Shown: positions 49,517 to 59,015 of the stretch, piece by piece
Layout of the letters: each line of letters starts with the position of its first letter
How positions within the stretch are numbered: the first letter of the stretch is position 1
NCBI RefSeq assembly: GCF_007748175.1
Contig: NZ_CP037422.1
Span: 904,528-968,527, forward strand
DNA: 64,000 bases
DNA from: Gimesia aquarii
GTDB taxonomy: Bacteria; Planctomycetota; Planctomycetia; Planctomycetales; Planctomycetaceae
Direction: 5' to 3'
Notes under the pieces: model-generated
Seen by the model: the letters and a program-made list of their open reading frames with translations, nothing else
Told to the model about the DNA's origin: nothing
Databases searched by the model: none
Program-made: the position numbers and the translations under genes

Positions 49517-51262
49517 TCAGGGCTCGCTTTTCTTAGATGCATCATAGACGATTTTTCCATCTACCAGCGTCAAAAGCGGTTTGATGTGCTTGATTTCGTT
49601 TTCTGGGCACTTCAGATAATCGCGATCTAGTACCACTAAATCTGCAAACTTGCCGGGTTCAAGTGTGCCTTTCACCTTTTCTTCAAAACTGATGTAGGCA
49701 GCGTCACTGGTCATACAACGTAGCGCCTGCTCACGAGTCAATTTCTGATATGGTCCATAGACATTCCCCTGAATGTCTTTTCGAGTAACGGCAATGTAGA
49801 GTGCCAAAAACGGATTGAAGGCGTTCATCGAATGATCAGGATCAAACCCATTCATATGATCGCTGTTGATGGCAATGGGAACGCCTCCATCGACAAACGT
49901 TTTTAGTCCCATAAACCGATCGACCCAATCAGGACCATAGATCTGATTGATCGCATCGGCATCACGATAGAACAAATAAGTTTGAGTATCATAACATACA
50001 CCGAGTTGCTTGGAGCGCTTCACTGATTCCGTAGTGGGAAAATAAGCATGTGTGATACAAAACCGTCGTCCCTTCATCGGCAATCTTTGTTTCACATTCT
50101 CCAGTGCTGACAGAATTTCATTGACACTCCCATCCCCAGTCGCATGACAGCACATCTGCCAGCCAAGCTTTTGTGCCGCCTCAAATACTGTTTCCATCAA
50201 TTCACGCGAGTAAAACAAATCTCCCCGGTAGTTGGCATCCTGAAGCTTGTAAAACTGCCTTCGCTTTTCACCATAGGGCTCTGAAAGACGTGTATTTCCC
50301 CAATGAATCCCACCATCAACGGATATTTTTAATGGTCCGACACGAACCCAGTCATCTCCATCACCGGTTACCAGCCCCAGTTTTTCAGTAAACTCTTTAA
50401 CAGCTGCCGCACTTCGGAGTTGCTGGCGAATCGTCATTGTCATCCGCACTGTCAATTCTTTCTGCTGATTCATCAATTCGTATTCACGATATTCGGCGAC
50501 TCCGGATCCTCTTTCCAAAATACTGGTAATGCCCACCGAATTATAAATCGCGTGCAGTCGCTTCAACACCTCACGGACATTTTCTGTGGGGACTGCTTGC
50601 TGAGGTATCAATTTTCGTAACGCGGCTCCTGCCCCTTCGAGCATCAGAGGCTTGCCGGCCTGATCAAAAAGAATTCGAACGTTCACCAGTCTGTCTTGAT
50701 CGTTGTGAATCCCCAATGTTTGAAAACCCAATGTATTCAGAACATCTTTGCGCGCCACTGTCAGCCGAATGGGATGTGTCTTGCAAGCTTCATCTAATTC
50801 TTCGGGAGTGGGGTGGCGTCGTTCCTTTAAACGTGTAATATCCGTGCGCGGTACAACAATCCAACGTCCTTGCGGAACTTCTTTCGCTTTCGCTCGAATC
50901 CAGTTCTGGATTTCTGCGATGGAATTCAGTTCCTGGTGTGGTTGTAACAATTCGCCACGGGCAGCACGGTAGGCATGCACATGAGACTCAATTAAGCCCG
51001 GTATGACGGTTTTCCCATCCAGGGAAATCACGTTGGTTTGCTCTCCTTTCAATTGCATCACATCTGCATCACTTCCAACTGTTAGAATTTTTCCCCCACG
51101 AATGGCAATCGCCTGAGCGACCCGGGATTGATCATCAAGCGTAATCACTTTACCGTTTTTAAGAATCACCGAAGCCGTTTCCGCAGGGAGTTCACTGACG
51201 ATCCCACAAAAAAATAAAACGATACCAGCAGAACAATCAAACTTTCTGATTTGAGCAAACAT
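49517..51262 (-). CDS. Exported amidohydrolase (YtcJ-like)
   Basis: 581 residues with a hydrophobic N-terminus (AGIVLFFCGIVSELPAETA), probably a signal peptide. Metal-binding residues sit in GLIESHVHAYRA near 90-100; later His/Asp residues occur in CCHATGDGSVNEI near 373 and HAYFPTTESVKRSK near 405. The C-terminal LEPGKFADLVVLDRDYLKCP is the composite-domain tail of the YtcJ group. It should hydrolyse an amide or formamide using a divalent metal. GGAT is near the ATG. The substrate is unknown. Confidence 0.92.
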   Translation of the reverse strand: MFAQIRKFDCSAGIVLFFCGIVSELPAETASVILKNGKVITLDDQSRVAQAIAIRGGKILTVGSDADVMQLKGEQTNVISLDGKTVIPGLIESHVHAYRAARGELLQPHQELNSIAEIQNWIRAKAKEVPQGRWIVVPRTDITRLKERRHPTPEELDEACKTHPIRLTVARKDVLNTLGFQTLGIHNDQDRLVNVRILFDQAGKPLMLEGAGAALRKLIPQQAVPTENVREVLKRLHAIYNSVGITSILERGSGVAEYREYELMNQQKELTVRMTMTIRQQLRSAAAVKEFTEKLGLVTGDGDDWVRVGPLKISVDGGIHWGNTRLSEPYGEKRRQFYKLQDANYRGDLFYSRELMETVFEAAQKLGWQMCCHATGDGSVNEILSALENVKQRLPMKGRRFCITHAYFPTTESVKRSKQLGVCYDTQTYLFYRDADAINQIYGPDWVDRFMGLKTFVDGGVPIAINSDHMNGFDPDHSMNAFNPFLALYIAVTRKDIQGNVYGPYQKLTREQALRCMTSDAAYISFEEKVKGTLEPGKFADLVVLDRDYLKCPENEIKHIKPLLTLVDGKIVYDASKKSEP

Positions 51263-51355
51263 ATCCAGTCCAGTGATAGTTTAAGTGAGAATAAAAGTAA
51301 AAAGAGAGAATGTCATCTTTATCTGCCAACATCGAATTAATTCAGCCTTCAAGGT

Positions 51356-52969
51356 TCAGCGTGCGGTTGGTAACAGACTTCGATATGCTTCCAGTGCTTT
51401 ACGATATTCATTAACGCAGGTCTCATTTGTGACACCTTGATTCCGTGCGATTTCTTCTTCCATACGGCGAATCAAATATTGCACCGCGGGACGCTTCGGA
51501 CGAACGGGCTGGCCTGGAACATCAAAATAAACAGGAGCAGTATGGGCAAAGCGAACTCGTCCTTTTTCGTACTCTGAAAAACAACGTAGTGCCACCCACG
51601 CAGAACTTTCCAAATTCAACTTGAGATCAATGGGAGAATTCAGTCCGCCTGTTTCTGTTTTTTGATTTTGTGGTTTGATCGTTTCTGAGACTTCGCCGTT
51701 GACAATCACTTCGATTTTAGAAATCGGCTTCCAATACCGAGCCGCTCCCTGTAGATGGCACTCATAATTCGTTTCCACAGGCTTTTGATACGTTTTACCT
51801 AAGTCAGCTTGATTGGCCTGAACGGTCAACATGGGACCTGTCGAAACAAAACTATGTCCCGCATCGAGACCGGACATCCATTCTTCGTAACTGAAACCAC
51901 CTGGCAAATGAACGTAAACACGCCCAAATCCCAAAGGGACAGGATGCACACCTGAAGCAGTCCCCGCCGTCGGTCGCATACGAAACCCACAATTCAACAT
52001 GGTATAATACATTTGAAAACCATAGTGCATCCAACCGTTTTCCGTGAAACCCTTGCCATCCATTTCAATGTCTAAATGCGTAGGTCGGGTCTTGACTATG
52101 AAGTTTTTGAAATAAAAGTCTGTTTTCCAGATATGGTTGTTACTCAACTCAAATAGATCCACATCCATCACTGGAACTAACATCAATGACCATGGCCACG
52201 AATGTTTATCCAAATCGAGCAATGCGCCCTGCTTGTGAGCGGCTTTTGCAATCGGTTCCACAGGAGGCGCCCCCATAGGGAGAACCGCTTTTTGATTCAA
52301 AACAAAAACAGCTCCCAAAACATGGCGTTTCTTTCCGACTAACGTGATTTCATACTCCGTGTTCAGCGGATAATAAACGTGAGTCGGGTCTACCTGGACT
52401 GGTACAGCGCTCACAGCATCCTGATCCGTATTCAAGTTGCCGCGGGAAGGAGGTTGATCCGCAATCGAGACCCAGTTGGTCAACGGTAAGGCCACATTTA
52501 AGTCTTCCGCCAACATAACATTGGGTAGTTCTTTCACCAACCGATGCACATGAGTGTCGCCTGAATACCAACCCTGGTTAGCCATATCAATCCAGCGTTT
52601 TAATGACAGTGTGATCTGCTGAGGCTGATCTTTGATCTGAATTGTTTGCTCGGCGGGAATATATTCTTTACCACGATAGGCAGAAATTTGATATTCACCC
52701 GGTGATAGTTCCACTTGAAATGGGTGAGCCGACAAAGTGACATGCCGTTCAATACTAGTGGACCCGCGCTGTTTCTCGTACTTGATCGCAGATCCCGCTT
52801 TTACTGCACTTTCCGCAAAATGGAATGTACCTGCGGAGGACTGAATCGAAAGCCGCGCGGGAATGATCTTCCCTGTTCTGGAATCAACAATTTTCCCTTT
52901 CAACGTTGCTGCGTTCAGAGACGCAGTGGAAATGAAAGAGAGAGAAAGAAGGAGCGCAAAACGAAACAT
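51356..52969 (-). CDS. Secreted CehA/McbA-type metallohydrolase with carboxypeptidase-regulatory-like domain
   Basis: About 537 residues with a signal peptide (MFRFALLLSLSFISTASLNA). An N-terminal beta-sandwich (GKIVDSRTGKIIPARLSI) resembles carboxypeptidase regulatory domains. The PHP-like metal site begins WYSGDTHVHRL near 142-150. The family includes phosphoesterases and carbamate or ester hydrolases. The ATG at 52969 has GGAG nine bases upstream; a TTG at 52987 is less likely. Family assignment is good; the substrate is unknown. Confidence 0.87.
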   Translation of the reverse strand: MFRFALLLSLSFISTASLNAATLKGKIVDSRTGKIIPARLSIQSSAGTFHFAESAVKAGSAIKYEKQRGSTSIERHVTLSAHPFQVELSPGEYQISAYRGKEYIPAEQTIQIKDQPQQITLSLKRWIDMANQGWYSGDTHVHRLVKELPNVMLAEDLNVALPLTNWVSIADQPPSRGNLNTDQDAVSAVPVQVDPTHVYYPLNTEYEITLVGKKRHVLGAVFVLNQKAVLPMGAPPVEPIAKAAHKQGALLDLDKHSWPWSLMLVPVMDVDLFELSNNHIWKTDFYFKNFIVKTRPTHLDIEMDGKGFTENGWMHYGFQMYYTMLNCGFRMRPTAGTASGVHPVPLGFGRVYVHLPGGFSYEEWMSGLDAGHSFVSTGPMLTVQANQADLGKTYQKPVETNYECHLQGAARYWKPISKIEVIVNGEVSETIKPQNQKTETGGLNSPIDLKLNLESSAWVALRCFSEYEKGRVRFAHTAPVYFDVPGQPVRPKRPAVQYLIRRMEEEIARNQGVTNETCVNEYRKALEAYRSLLPTAR

Positions 52970-53054
52970 GAAAACATTCTCCTGCAATAGTAGGAAGGGC
53001 TGTCATAAATCTCACCCTTTAGCCTACACGTAGAAGAACTATTTCCATAGTCAA

Positions 53055-53077
53055 ACGGCACAAATTAAGCGTGCCGT
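53055..53077 (-). terminator. Hairpin after the small secreted protein gene
   Basis: The 7-bp repeat ACGGCAC/GTGCCGT with a nine-base loop lies about ten bases beyond the stop of the small secreted protein gene on the minus strand. Only TTT follows it, so termination may be weak. Confidence 0.5.
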
Positions 53078-53087
53078 CTGATATTCA

Positions 53088-53405
53088 CTATTCAGGTAAC
53101 GGTAGCATCTCACCATGAATCGGCTGATAGCTTTTAACCTGATAGCGATCATACTCATAGCGTCGATAACGCCCCGTTGATAACCGAGCATCACAGTGTT
53201 TGCCGCGATACTGGTGATAAGAATAACGGGGCCAAGGATACGTGCTGCCTAGATATTGGCGTCCGCGACTCTCTTCTTCACACAATTCACAAAAAGAAAG
53301 GAATAGGCGACCACCGCCGGCTTGAGCAGATTGACCTACAAAATTGGGGCTAAAGATGCCCAGTAAGAGGGCAAACGCAATTGTTCTTAGCTGGAATCCC
53401 TTCAT
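53088..53405 (-). CDS. Small secreted Tyr/Arg-rich protein
   Basis: About 105 residues with a signal peptide (TIAFALLLGIFSPNFVGQSAQA). The mature part has a CELC pair, then many Tyr and Arg residues (PRYSYHQYRGKHC, RYRRYEYDRY) and a proline-rich end. It might be a cell-surface or spore-coat-like structural protein; that is a guess. GGAGAG is six bases before the ATG at 53405. I do not recognise the family. Confidence 0.65.
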   Translation of the reverse strand: MKGFQLRTIAFALLLGIFSPNFVGQSAQAGGGRLFLSFCELCEEESRGRQYLGSTYPWPRYSYHQYRGKHCDARLSTGRYRRYEYDRYQVKSYQPIHGEMLPLPE

Positions 53406-53577
53406 CGAACTCTCCATTCCTGTTTTTGTCTGATGGTGTGAGAGAACCACACTTACCCACCATCATCGGCTCAAAAGAACCTCAGAAATGAGAGTCGACT
53501 TCTCCTGAATTGAATCCATTTAGAATTCCAAGTCGGGTTGTAAGGATTATTCCACCCCTGCCAGTTATATCTGTCTC

Positions 53578-54555
53578 TCAGGCAAACCCACGCACTTTTT
53601 TCTTGTACGCAATAATATCATCCAGAATGGCATCCAGCTTGACATGTGGCTTACGCCCCAGAGTGGAAGTCAGGCGACCTAAATCTGGAACCCGACGCTG
53701 AACATCCTCGAAATCTTCATTATACGCTTGATTATAAGGCAGATAATCGATTTTCACTTCAGGATTGACTTTTGCGATAATCGCTTCCGCCAACCCACGA
53801 ATCGACACCGGCTCATCACTGCCAATGTTATAAACATGTCCTTGCGCGGCATCCAGATTGGTCAGATCGATCACACAACCAACGATTTCATCAACGTGAC
53901 CGAAACAGCGGACCTGGCTTCCATCATCAAAGACCACCACCGGTCCACCATCCAGAGCCTGATCAATAAAACGGGGAATAACCATCCCATACTGTCCTAC
54001 CTGACGTGGTCCGACGACATTAAAGAAGCGACCGATTCTTACATCCAGACCATATTTCTGATGATACGCAAGTGCGAGGAATTCATCGATGGCTTTCGAC
54101 GCGCCGTAAGCCCACCTTGGCCTTGTGGTCGGCCCAAAATGGAGATCGTCTTCTTCAGTCCAGCGTTCTTTAGGGTTTTTCCCATACACTTCACTTGTGG
54201 ATGCCAGGAAAAATTTTTGCCCCCCCTGAACCGCGTGTCGTAATAAAACTTCGGTCGGATAGATATTGGTTTCAATGGTACGTACAGGATTATCCGCTAC
54301 CAGTTTCACACCCACCGCGGCCGCCATGTGATAGATCGTATCGATCCCCTGCACCATCTCGGCCATCAAAACCGGATCGGTAATCGAACCAGTCCGAAAG
54401 GTAAAATGGGGATGATCAATGATCCCGTCCAGATTTTGTAAAAATCCGGTTGAAAGGTCATCCACAGCAGTAACCTGTTGACCTTGCTGAATTAATTGTT
54501 CACAAAGGTGACTACCAATAAATCCTGCACCACCGGTGACCAGGCAATGAGACAT
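53578..54555 (-). CDS. NAD-dependent nucleotide-sugar epimerase/dehydratase (extended SDR)
   Basis: 325 residues. The Rossmann motif [10 protein letters not shown] starts at about residue 8, the catalytic Ser/Thr block is LASTSEVYG near 119 and YGASK is near 150. [16 protein letters not shown] and [11 protein letters not shown] are typical of UDP-glucuronate decarboxylase/UDP-glucose epimerase-type enzymes. It should modify a nucleotide sugar for surface polysaccharide. The exact sugar is not readable. GAGAG is ten bases before the ATG. It is near a tRNA gene but not in an operon. Confidence 0.92.
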   Translation of the reverse strand: MSHCLVTGGAGFIGSHLCEQLIQQGQQVTAVDDLSTGFLQNLDGIIDHPHFTFRTGSITDPVLMAEMVQGIDTIYHMAAAVGVKLVADNPVRTIETNIYPTEVLLRHAVQGGQKFFLASTSEVYGKNPKERWTEEDDLHFGPTTRPRWAYGASKAIDEFLALAYHQKYGLDVRIGRFFNVVGPRQVGQYGMVIPRFIDQALDGGPVVVFDDGSQVRCFGHVDEIVGCVIDLTNLDAAQGHVYNIGSDEPVSIRGLAEAIIAKVNPEVKIDYLPYNQAYNEDFEDVQRRVPDLGRLTSTLGRKPHVKLDAILDDIIAYKKKVRGFA

Positions 54556-54750
54556 AAATCAAATCTCTCTCACAGAAAGGAAAAATAACGAAAAAACCGC
54601 AAAAACCCCAAAATTGCTCGAATGTCGATGAAGGCTTAAAACAGTTTACACGCTAGAGTTGCATTTCGCTACGAACCTGCAATAATACCAGAGTGTCACC
54701 TAGAATGACGCGAGCAATTCTTGAAAATTGCCGAATTCAATCTAATTCTC
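54556..54750 (+). other. Region upstream of tRNA-Val
   Basis: No gene. TTCTTG at 54718-54723 with TCTAAT at 54741-54746 (17-base spacer) resembles a promoter, but it ends only a few bases before the tRNA, so it may not be the real start. Confidence 0.25.
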
Positions 54751-54827
<77 letters not shown>

Positions 54828-54954
54828 TTTTCTTTATTTCTACACGTATGCTCAGTCTCTTTGCGCATCACTGGCTCTCTCCCTCAATCAGAAGCATCAT
54901 CTGTTTTTCATATTTTGTGATTAAAAAAACAGCTTTAAACGAAAGTCTTTACTG

Positions 54955-55314
54955 ATGGCTGAAGAATCTGAATCACTGAAAGATGCGAGCCATCTTTATG
55001 AAGTCGAATGCACTCAATATCATGCTGAGCGACCTGGGTTTCGAATCATTGAACTGCAAATTTCACCCACACAAAGCGTGCCCTGGCATTTTCATAATCA
55101 TATCCAGGATGCGTTTTATGTCATTGAAGGGACCCTCAAAATATTTTTGCAGGATCCCAAAGAGGAAGTGATCCTCGCTCCCGGTAATACTTACTCGGTT
55201 CGGCCACACCGCCCACACCTGGTTACCAATGCTGGAAAAACTTCTGCAACCTTTCTTGTGCTTCAAGGCATTGGTGAGTATGACTTTGTTCCACTTGGTT
55301 CGAACGAGGAATGA
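54955..55314 (+). CDS. Cupin-domain protein
   Basis: 119 residues, a single cupin. Motif 1 is PWHFHNHIQDAFYVIEGTLKIF near 48-69, with the His pair and Glu for metal binding, and motif 2 is PGNTYSVRPHRPH. It binds a metal and may act as an isomerase, dioxygenase or sensor. No Shine-Dalgarno is clear. It converges on the methyltransferase gene. Confidence 0.88.
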   Translation: MAEESESLKDASHLYEVECTQYHAERPGFRIIELQISPTQSVPWHFHNHIQDAFYVIEGTLKIFLQDPKEEVILAPGNTYSVRPHRPHLVTNAGKTSATFLVLQGIGEYDFVPLGSNEE

Positions 55315-55347
55315 AAGTCATTTCTCGAATTTTTTAGTTACAAACAT

Positions 55348-56052
55348 TTATGCGGAGCGCCTGCAAAGATACGTTCCCAGAACACCGCCCTCAATTGATT
55401 TAGAGACAATCGTAAAGCCGGAACGCTTTAAGAGCCCCTCCATCACCCAGTCATAGGTCGAGAACTCCTCTCTGAAATGTGCTTCTGCATCTTCACGCAT
55501 AAAATCTCCCCCTACAGCTGCCTGATGTTCGATAAGTGCTTTAATATTCTCCGTTGCATTCGTTTCTTCCAGGATGACGTCATTGATATAAAGTTTGCCG
55601 TTGGGTGACAGCATATTGTGTACGCGTTTCAACGCGACCCCTTTCCAGAAATCTGGTAAATGATGTAGTGCAAGAGTCGTCGCAACCGCTTGCACAGGTA
55701 ACTCGCGGTGCTCGTAGGTAAGGAAACCTGCGTGGTGATACTCAATATTAGATACTCCGGCGTGGGACGTTTTTTCTCTTGATAAGTCTAACATCGCAAG
55801 AGAGACATCGACTGCATGAACGTGACGACAACGTTGAGATGCCATTAAAGCAAATGTGCCTGATCCTGAACCAAATTCGATCAGCGCATCACTTTCTTTT
55901 AGTTCCAGTAAATCAAGAACGCGTAAACTTTCCGCTTCGAGATCCCGGAAAGTTGCATGACTCGAATCGTAAACCTCAACCTCCGATTGGCTGCTGTAAT
56001 CTTTTCCGATCTGTTTGAACTCGTCATATTGCCAGACAATTTCCTGGTCCAT
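55348..56052 (-). CDS. Class I SAM-dependent methyltransferase
   Basis: About 234 residues. Motif I is LIEFGSGSGTFAL near 60-72, followed by HAVDVSLAMLDLSREK and ATTLALHHLPD near 128. It transfers a methyl group from S-adenosylmethionine to an unknown acceptor. GAGGGG precedes the ATG at 56052 by about five bases; a GTG two codons earlier is a less likely start. It has no operon partner. Confidence 0.88.
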   Translation of the reverse strand: MDQEIVWQYDEFKQIGKDYSSQSEVEVYDSSHATFRDLEAESLRVLDLLELKESDALIEFGSGSGTFALMASQRCRHVHAVDVSLAMLDLSREKTSHAGVSNIEYHHAGFLTYEHRELPVQAVATTLALHHLPDFWKGVALKRVHNMLSPNGKLYINDVILEETNATENIKALIEHQAAVGGDFMREDAEAHFREEFSTYDWVMEGLLKRSGFTIVSKSIEGGVLGTYLCRRSA

Positions 56053-56150
56053 TTGCACCCCTCATAAACTCAATCTCAATTCGTTTGTTACCTTACAAAC
56101 GACACCAACAATCAAATGCGGTTCGGTTCTTTCTAAATCACAAATTCAGT

Positions 56151-58508
56151 CTATGATTGAGTTCTGAGTCGTAGCGCATTTCCGATCACGGAGATGGAAC
56201 TGAAACTCATTGCCGCGGCAGCGATCATCGGGCTCAGGAGTGCATGCATGCCGAAGAATGGTACGAGTACCCCGGCTGCAATCGGAATTCCCATTGCGTT
56301 ATAGCCAAAGGCAAATAATAGATTCTGATGGATGTTGCGCATAACCAGACGGCTCAAGTGAATGGAATCTGTTACTCCTCTCAAATCGCCTTTGACCAGT
56401 GTGACCTCGGCACTTTCTATGGCAACATCGGTACCCGTTCCCATAGCGATACCAACATCGGCTTCTGCCAGTGCAGGGGCATCATTGATTCCATCCCCCG
56501 CCATCACAACCTTATGGCCGGCACTTCGCAGTGACTTAATTTTTTCATATTTATCCTGGGGTTTCACACCAGCTTCCACTTCATCAATGTTTAATGATTG
56601 TGCCACCGCTCTGGCTGTTTTTTCATTGTCACCTGTCAACATCACGATCTTAAGACCCAAGTCATGCAGTTTCTTGATTGCTTGAGACGTCGTATCCTTT
56701 ATGGGGTCTGCTACAGACAAGATCCCCGCTAAGTCTCCTCCCACGGCAACAAAAATCACGCCTTGACCTTGTTCGCGAAGCGTGTTTGCTTTCGTCATCA
56801 ATTCATCGCCGATTTGGATGGATTGTTCTTTTAGAAAGGCGGCGCTGCCAATGAAAGTGGTTTTTCCATTAACCACTCCCTTCACTCCAGAACCTGTCAC
56901 CGAGTCAAAGTCAACTACATCAGACAGCGTCGACTCTCTCTCTTTCGCGGCGAGGACAACCGCCTCTGAGAGTGGATGCTCGCTATGTTTTTCTACAGAA
57001 GCTGCCAGCTGCAGTAATTCATTTTCAGCAAAATTTCCTGCAGGAATACATTCTGTCAATCGTGGTTTCCCTTCCGTCAGGGTGCCTGTTTTGTCTACGA
57101 CGAGTGTATCTACTTTTTCCAATGTCTCTAAGACTTCGGCATTTTTAATCAGGATGCCCTGTTTTGCTCCTCGTCCCACTCCCACCATGATTGACATAGG
57201 AGTTGCCAAACCCAGTGCACAAGGGCACGCGATAATCAAGACCGCAACAGCATTAATCAACGCGTAAGCAAACCGTGGTTCCGGCCCCAGCCAACTCCAG
57301 AGGAGAAACGTAATGACTGCGATTGCCAGAACAGCGGGTACGAATCGCGCAGCGATGGTATCTACAACACGCTGAATGGGAGCGCGACTGCGTTGAGCGC
57401 TCGAAACCATCTGAATAATCTGCGATAACAGTGTATCACTGCCGACTTTTTGCGCCTCCATCAGAAACGAACCGGTTTGATTGACAGTACCACCGATAAC
57501 TTCATCACCTTGCGTTTTTGAGACCGCCACAGGTTCACCCGTAATCATTGACTCATCAATCAGGCTCTTTCCTTCGTGTACCGTTCCATCGACGGGAATC
57601 TTTTCTCCCGGACGGACGCGCAGTAGATTTCCAGACTGTACTTCTTCCAGAGCGATCTCGCGTTCTTCACCATTCACAACAAGATGTGCGGTAGGTGGTG
57701 CCAGTGCTAATAATTCCTGAATAGCGCTATTGGTTCGTTTACGCGCTCTCATCTCCAGCATCTGGCCTAATAAGACCAGAACCGTAATGACTACAGCTGC
57801 TTCGAAGTAAAGTTCGACGCTGCCATCACTTCGAAACGACTCAGGGAAAATCCCGGGAAATAACAGCGCGAAAATGCTGTAGACATACGCGGTTCCTGTG
57901 CCGATGCCAATCAGAGTAAACATATTCAGGTTCATTGTAATAATGGAGCGGTAGGCGCGTTCGTATAAAGGCCAACCAGCCCATAATACGACTGGCGTAC
58001 AGAGCAGGAATTGAATCCAGTCCGAAACCCGGAGTGGAATCCATTGATGAATGGGGAGCCCTGTCATCGGCAGCATCGCGAGGAGAAAGACCGGTAATCC
58101 CAATACCAGCCCGCCCCAAAAGCGTCGTGCCATGAGTTCGTACTCGGCCACTTCTTCCGGCGATTCCTCTTTTTGGGGCATGATCGGTTCAAGATCCATA
58201 CCACAAATGGGGCAGCTCCCCGGTCCTTGCTGCTGAATCTCGGGATGCATGGGACAGGAATAAATGGTCTCAGGCGGTAAGGAGACCTGCTCCTTCGTCA
58301 TACTCCCATGGCCATGACTTTCATGCCCTCCGCCGTGATGACAAGACTCTGATTCTTGATCAGAGTCTGTTTTATTAGGAGCCTGTTGTGCCAGAAATTT
58401 GTCACGACAACCCTGACTACAAAAATACCAGGTTTGATTGTCGACGGTTTCGTGTAACGCAGAGGACTCGTCAACTTCCATATGGCAAATCGGATCAATT
58501 GCAGTCAT
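56151..58508 (-). CDS. copA: Copper-translocating P-type ATPase (CopA-like)
   Basis: 785 residues. An N-terminal YHS-like metal domain ([12 protein letters not shown]) and a His-rich linker ([16 protein letters not shown]) precede a heavy-metal-binding segment [21 protein letters not shown]. The transport site CPC is in [13 protein letters not shown] and the phosphorylation site is DKTGTLTEG. It should export Cu+ or a related soft metal using ATP. AGGGCC is a weak ribosome-binding site. A 2TM-domain gene sits immediately upstream. Confidence 0.95.
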   Translation of the reverse strand: MTAIDPICHMEVDESSALHETVDNQTWYFCSQGCRDKFLAQQAPNKTDSDQESESCHHGGGHESHGHGSMTKEQVSLPPETIYSCPMHPEIQQQGPGSCPICGMDLEPIMPQKEESPEEVAEYELMARRFWGGLVLGLPVFLLAMLPMTGLPIHQWIPLRVSDWIQFLLCTPVVLWAGWPLYERAYRSIITMNLNMFTLIGIGTGTAYVYSIFALLFPGIFPESFRSDGSVELYFEAAVVITVLVLLGQMLEMRARKRTNSAIQELLALAPPTAHLVVNGEEREIALEEVQSGNLLRVRPGEKIPVDGTVHEGKSLIDESMITGEPVAVSKTQGDEVIGGTVNQTGSFLMEAQKVGSDTLLSQIIQMVSSAQRSRAPIQRVVDTIAARFVPAVLAIAVITFLLWSWLGPEPRFAYALINAVAVLIIACPCALGLATPMSIMVGVGRGAKQGILIKNAEVLETLEKVDTLVVDKTGTLTEGKPRLTECIPAGNFAENELLQLAASVEKHSEHPLSEAVVLAAKERESTLSDVVDFDSVTGSGVKGVVNGKTTFIGSAAFLKEQSIQIGDELMTKANTLREQGQGVIFVAVGGDLAGILSVADPIKDTTSQAIKKLHDLGLKIVMLTGDNEKTARAVAQSLNIDEVEAGVKPQDKYEKIKSLRSAGHKVVMAGDGINDAPALAEADVGIAMGTGTDVAIESAEVTLVKGDLRGVTDSIHLSRLVMRNIHQNLLFAFGYNAMGIPIAAGVLVPFFGMHALLSPMIAAAAMSFSSISVIGNALRLRTQS

Positions 58509-58540
58509 TAAGGGCCCTGTTTTCTATTGAATATCAAATA

Positions 58541-58819
58541 TTACTCATCGAGTTTCGATTGCTCTTTCTCAATCATTTTTTCTTTCCAACTCGAAGCCCC
58601 CCCACTTCCGGGGCCAAACACTTTGATCGCGTGGAATAAAACTCCGAGCCCCCAGCCTCCTAATGGCCAGATAAACCAGAGATTGTCTGGGGAACGCATC
58701 AGATTTAAAGTAATCAGACCAGCGTTAACGAGAACATAAACGCCAGCATGAATCATAAAACCGATACGTTTTTCGACACGACTTTTCGCCTGCTCATAAT
58801 TTTCGTTTTTTGCCATCAT
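58541..58819 (-). CDS. 2TM-domain protein
   Basis: 92 residues, matching the small 2TM-domain family: two helices (FMIHAGVYVLVNAGLITLNL and FIWPLGGWGLGVLFHAI) with a charged N-terminus and a Lys/Glu tail. It is encoded 32 bases upstream of the copper ATPase gene and may be co-transcribed with it. AGGAGA precedes the start. Its function is not known. Confidence 0.85.
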   Translation of the reverse strand: MMAKNENYEQAKSRVEKRIGFMIHAGVYVLVNAGLITLNLMRSPDNLWFIWPLGGWGLGVLFHAIKVFGPGSGGASSWKEKMIEKEQSKLDE

Positions 58820-58942
58820 AATCCAAGCTCTCCTTTCCTCTCAAAAACTTATACCTAAGTCATTACGAATTGAACAGGTTAGTTTCTGAAACCATAATTT
58901 TTTGCCATAGAAATATTTGCCTTGCACAGAAACCGGATCAAG

Positions 58943-58987
58943 AAAAAACGGTTGTCTGTCTCCAATCTGAAAAGACAAACAACCGTT
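58943..58987 (-). terminator. Intrinsic terminator of the thioredoxin-NHL gene
   Basis: On the minus strand a 9-bp outer stem (58987-58979 with 58955-58947) plus a 5-bp inner stem separated by one mismatch are followed by six T residues. It lies just beyond the stop at 59016. Confidence 0.92.
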
Positions 58988-59015
58988 CTGATAAACATAA
59001 AGAAAGAGAGCAAGT

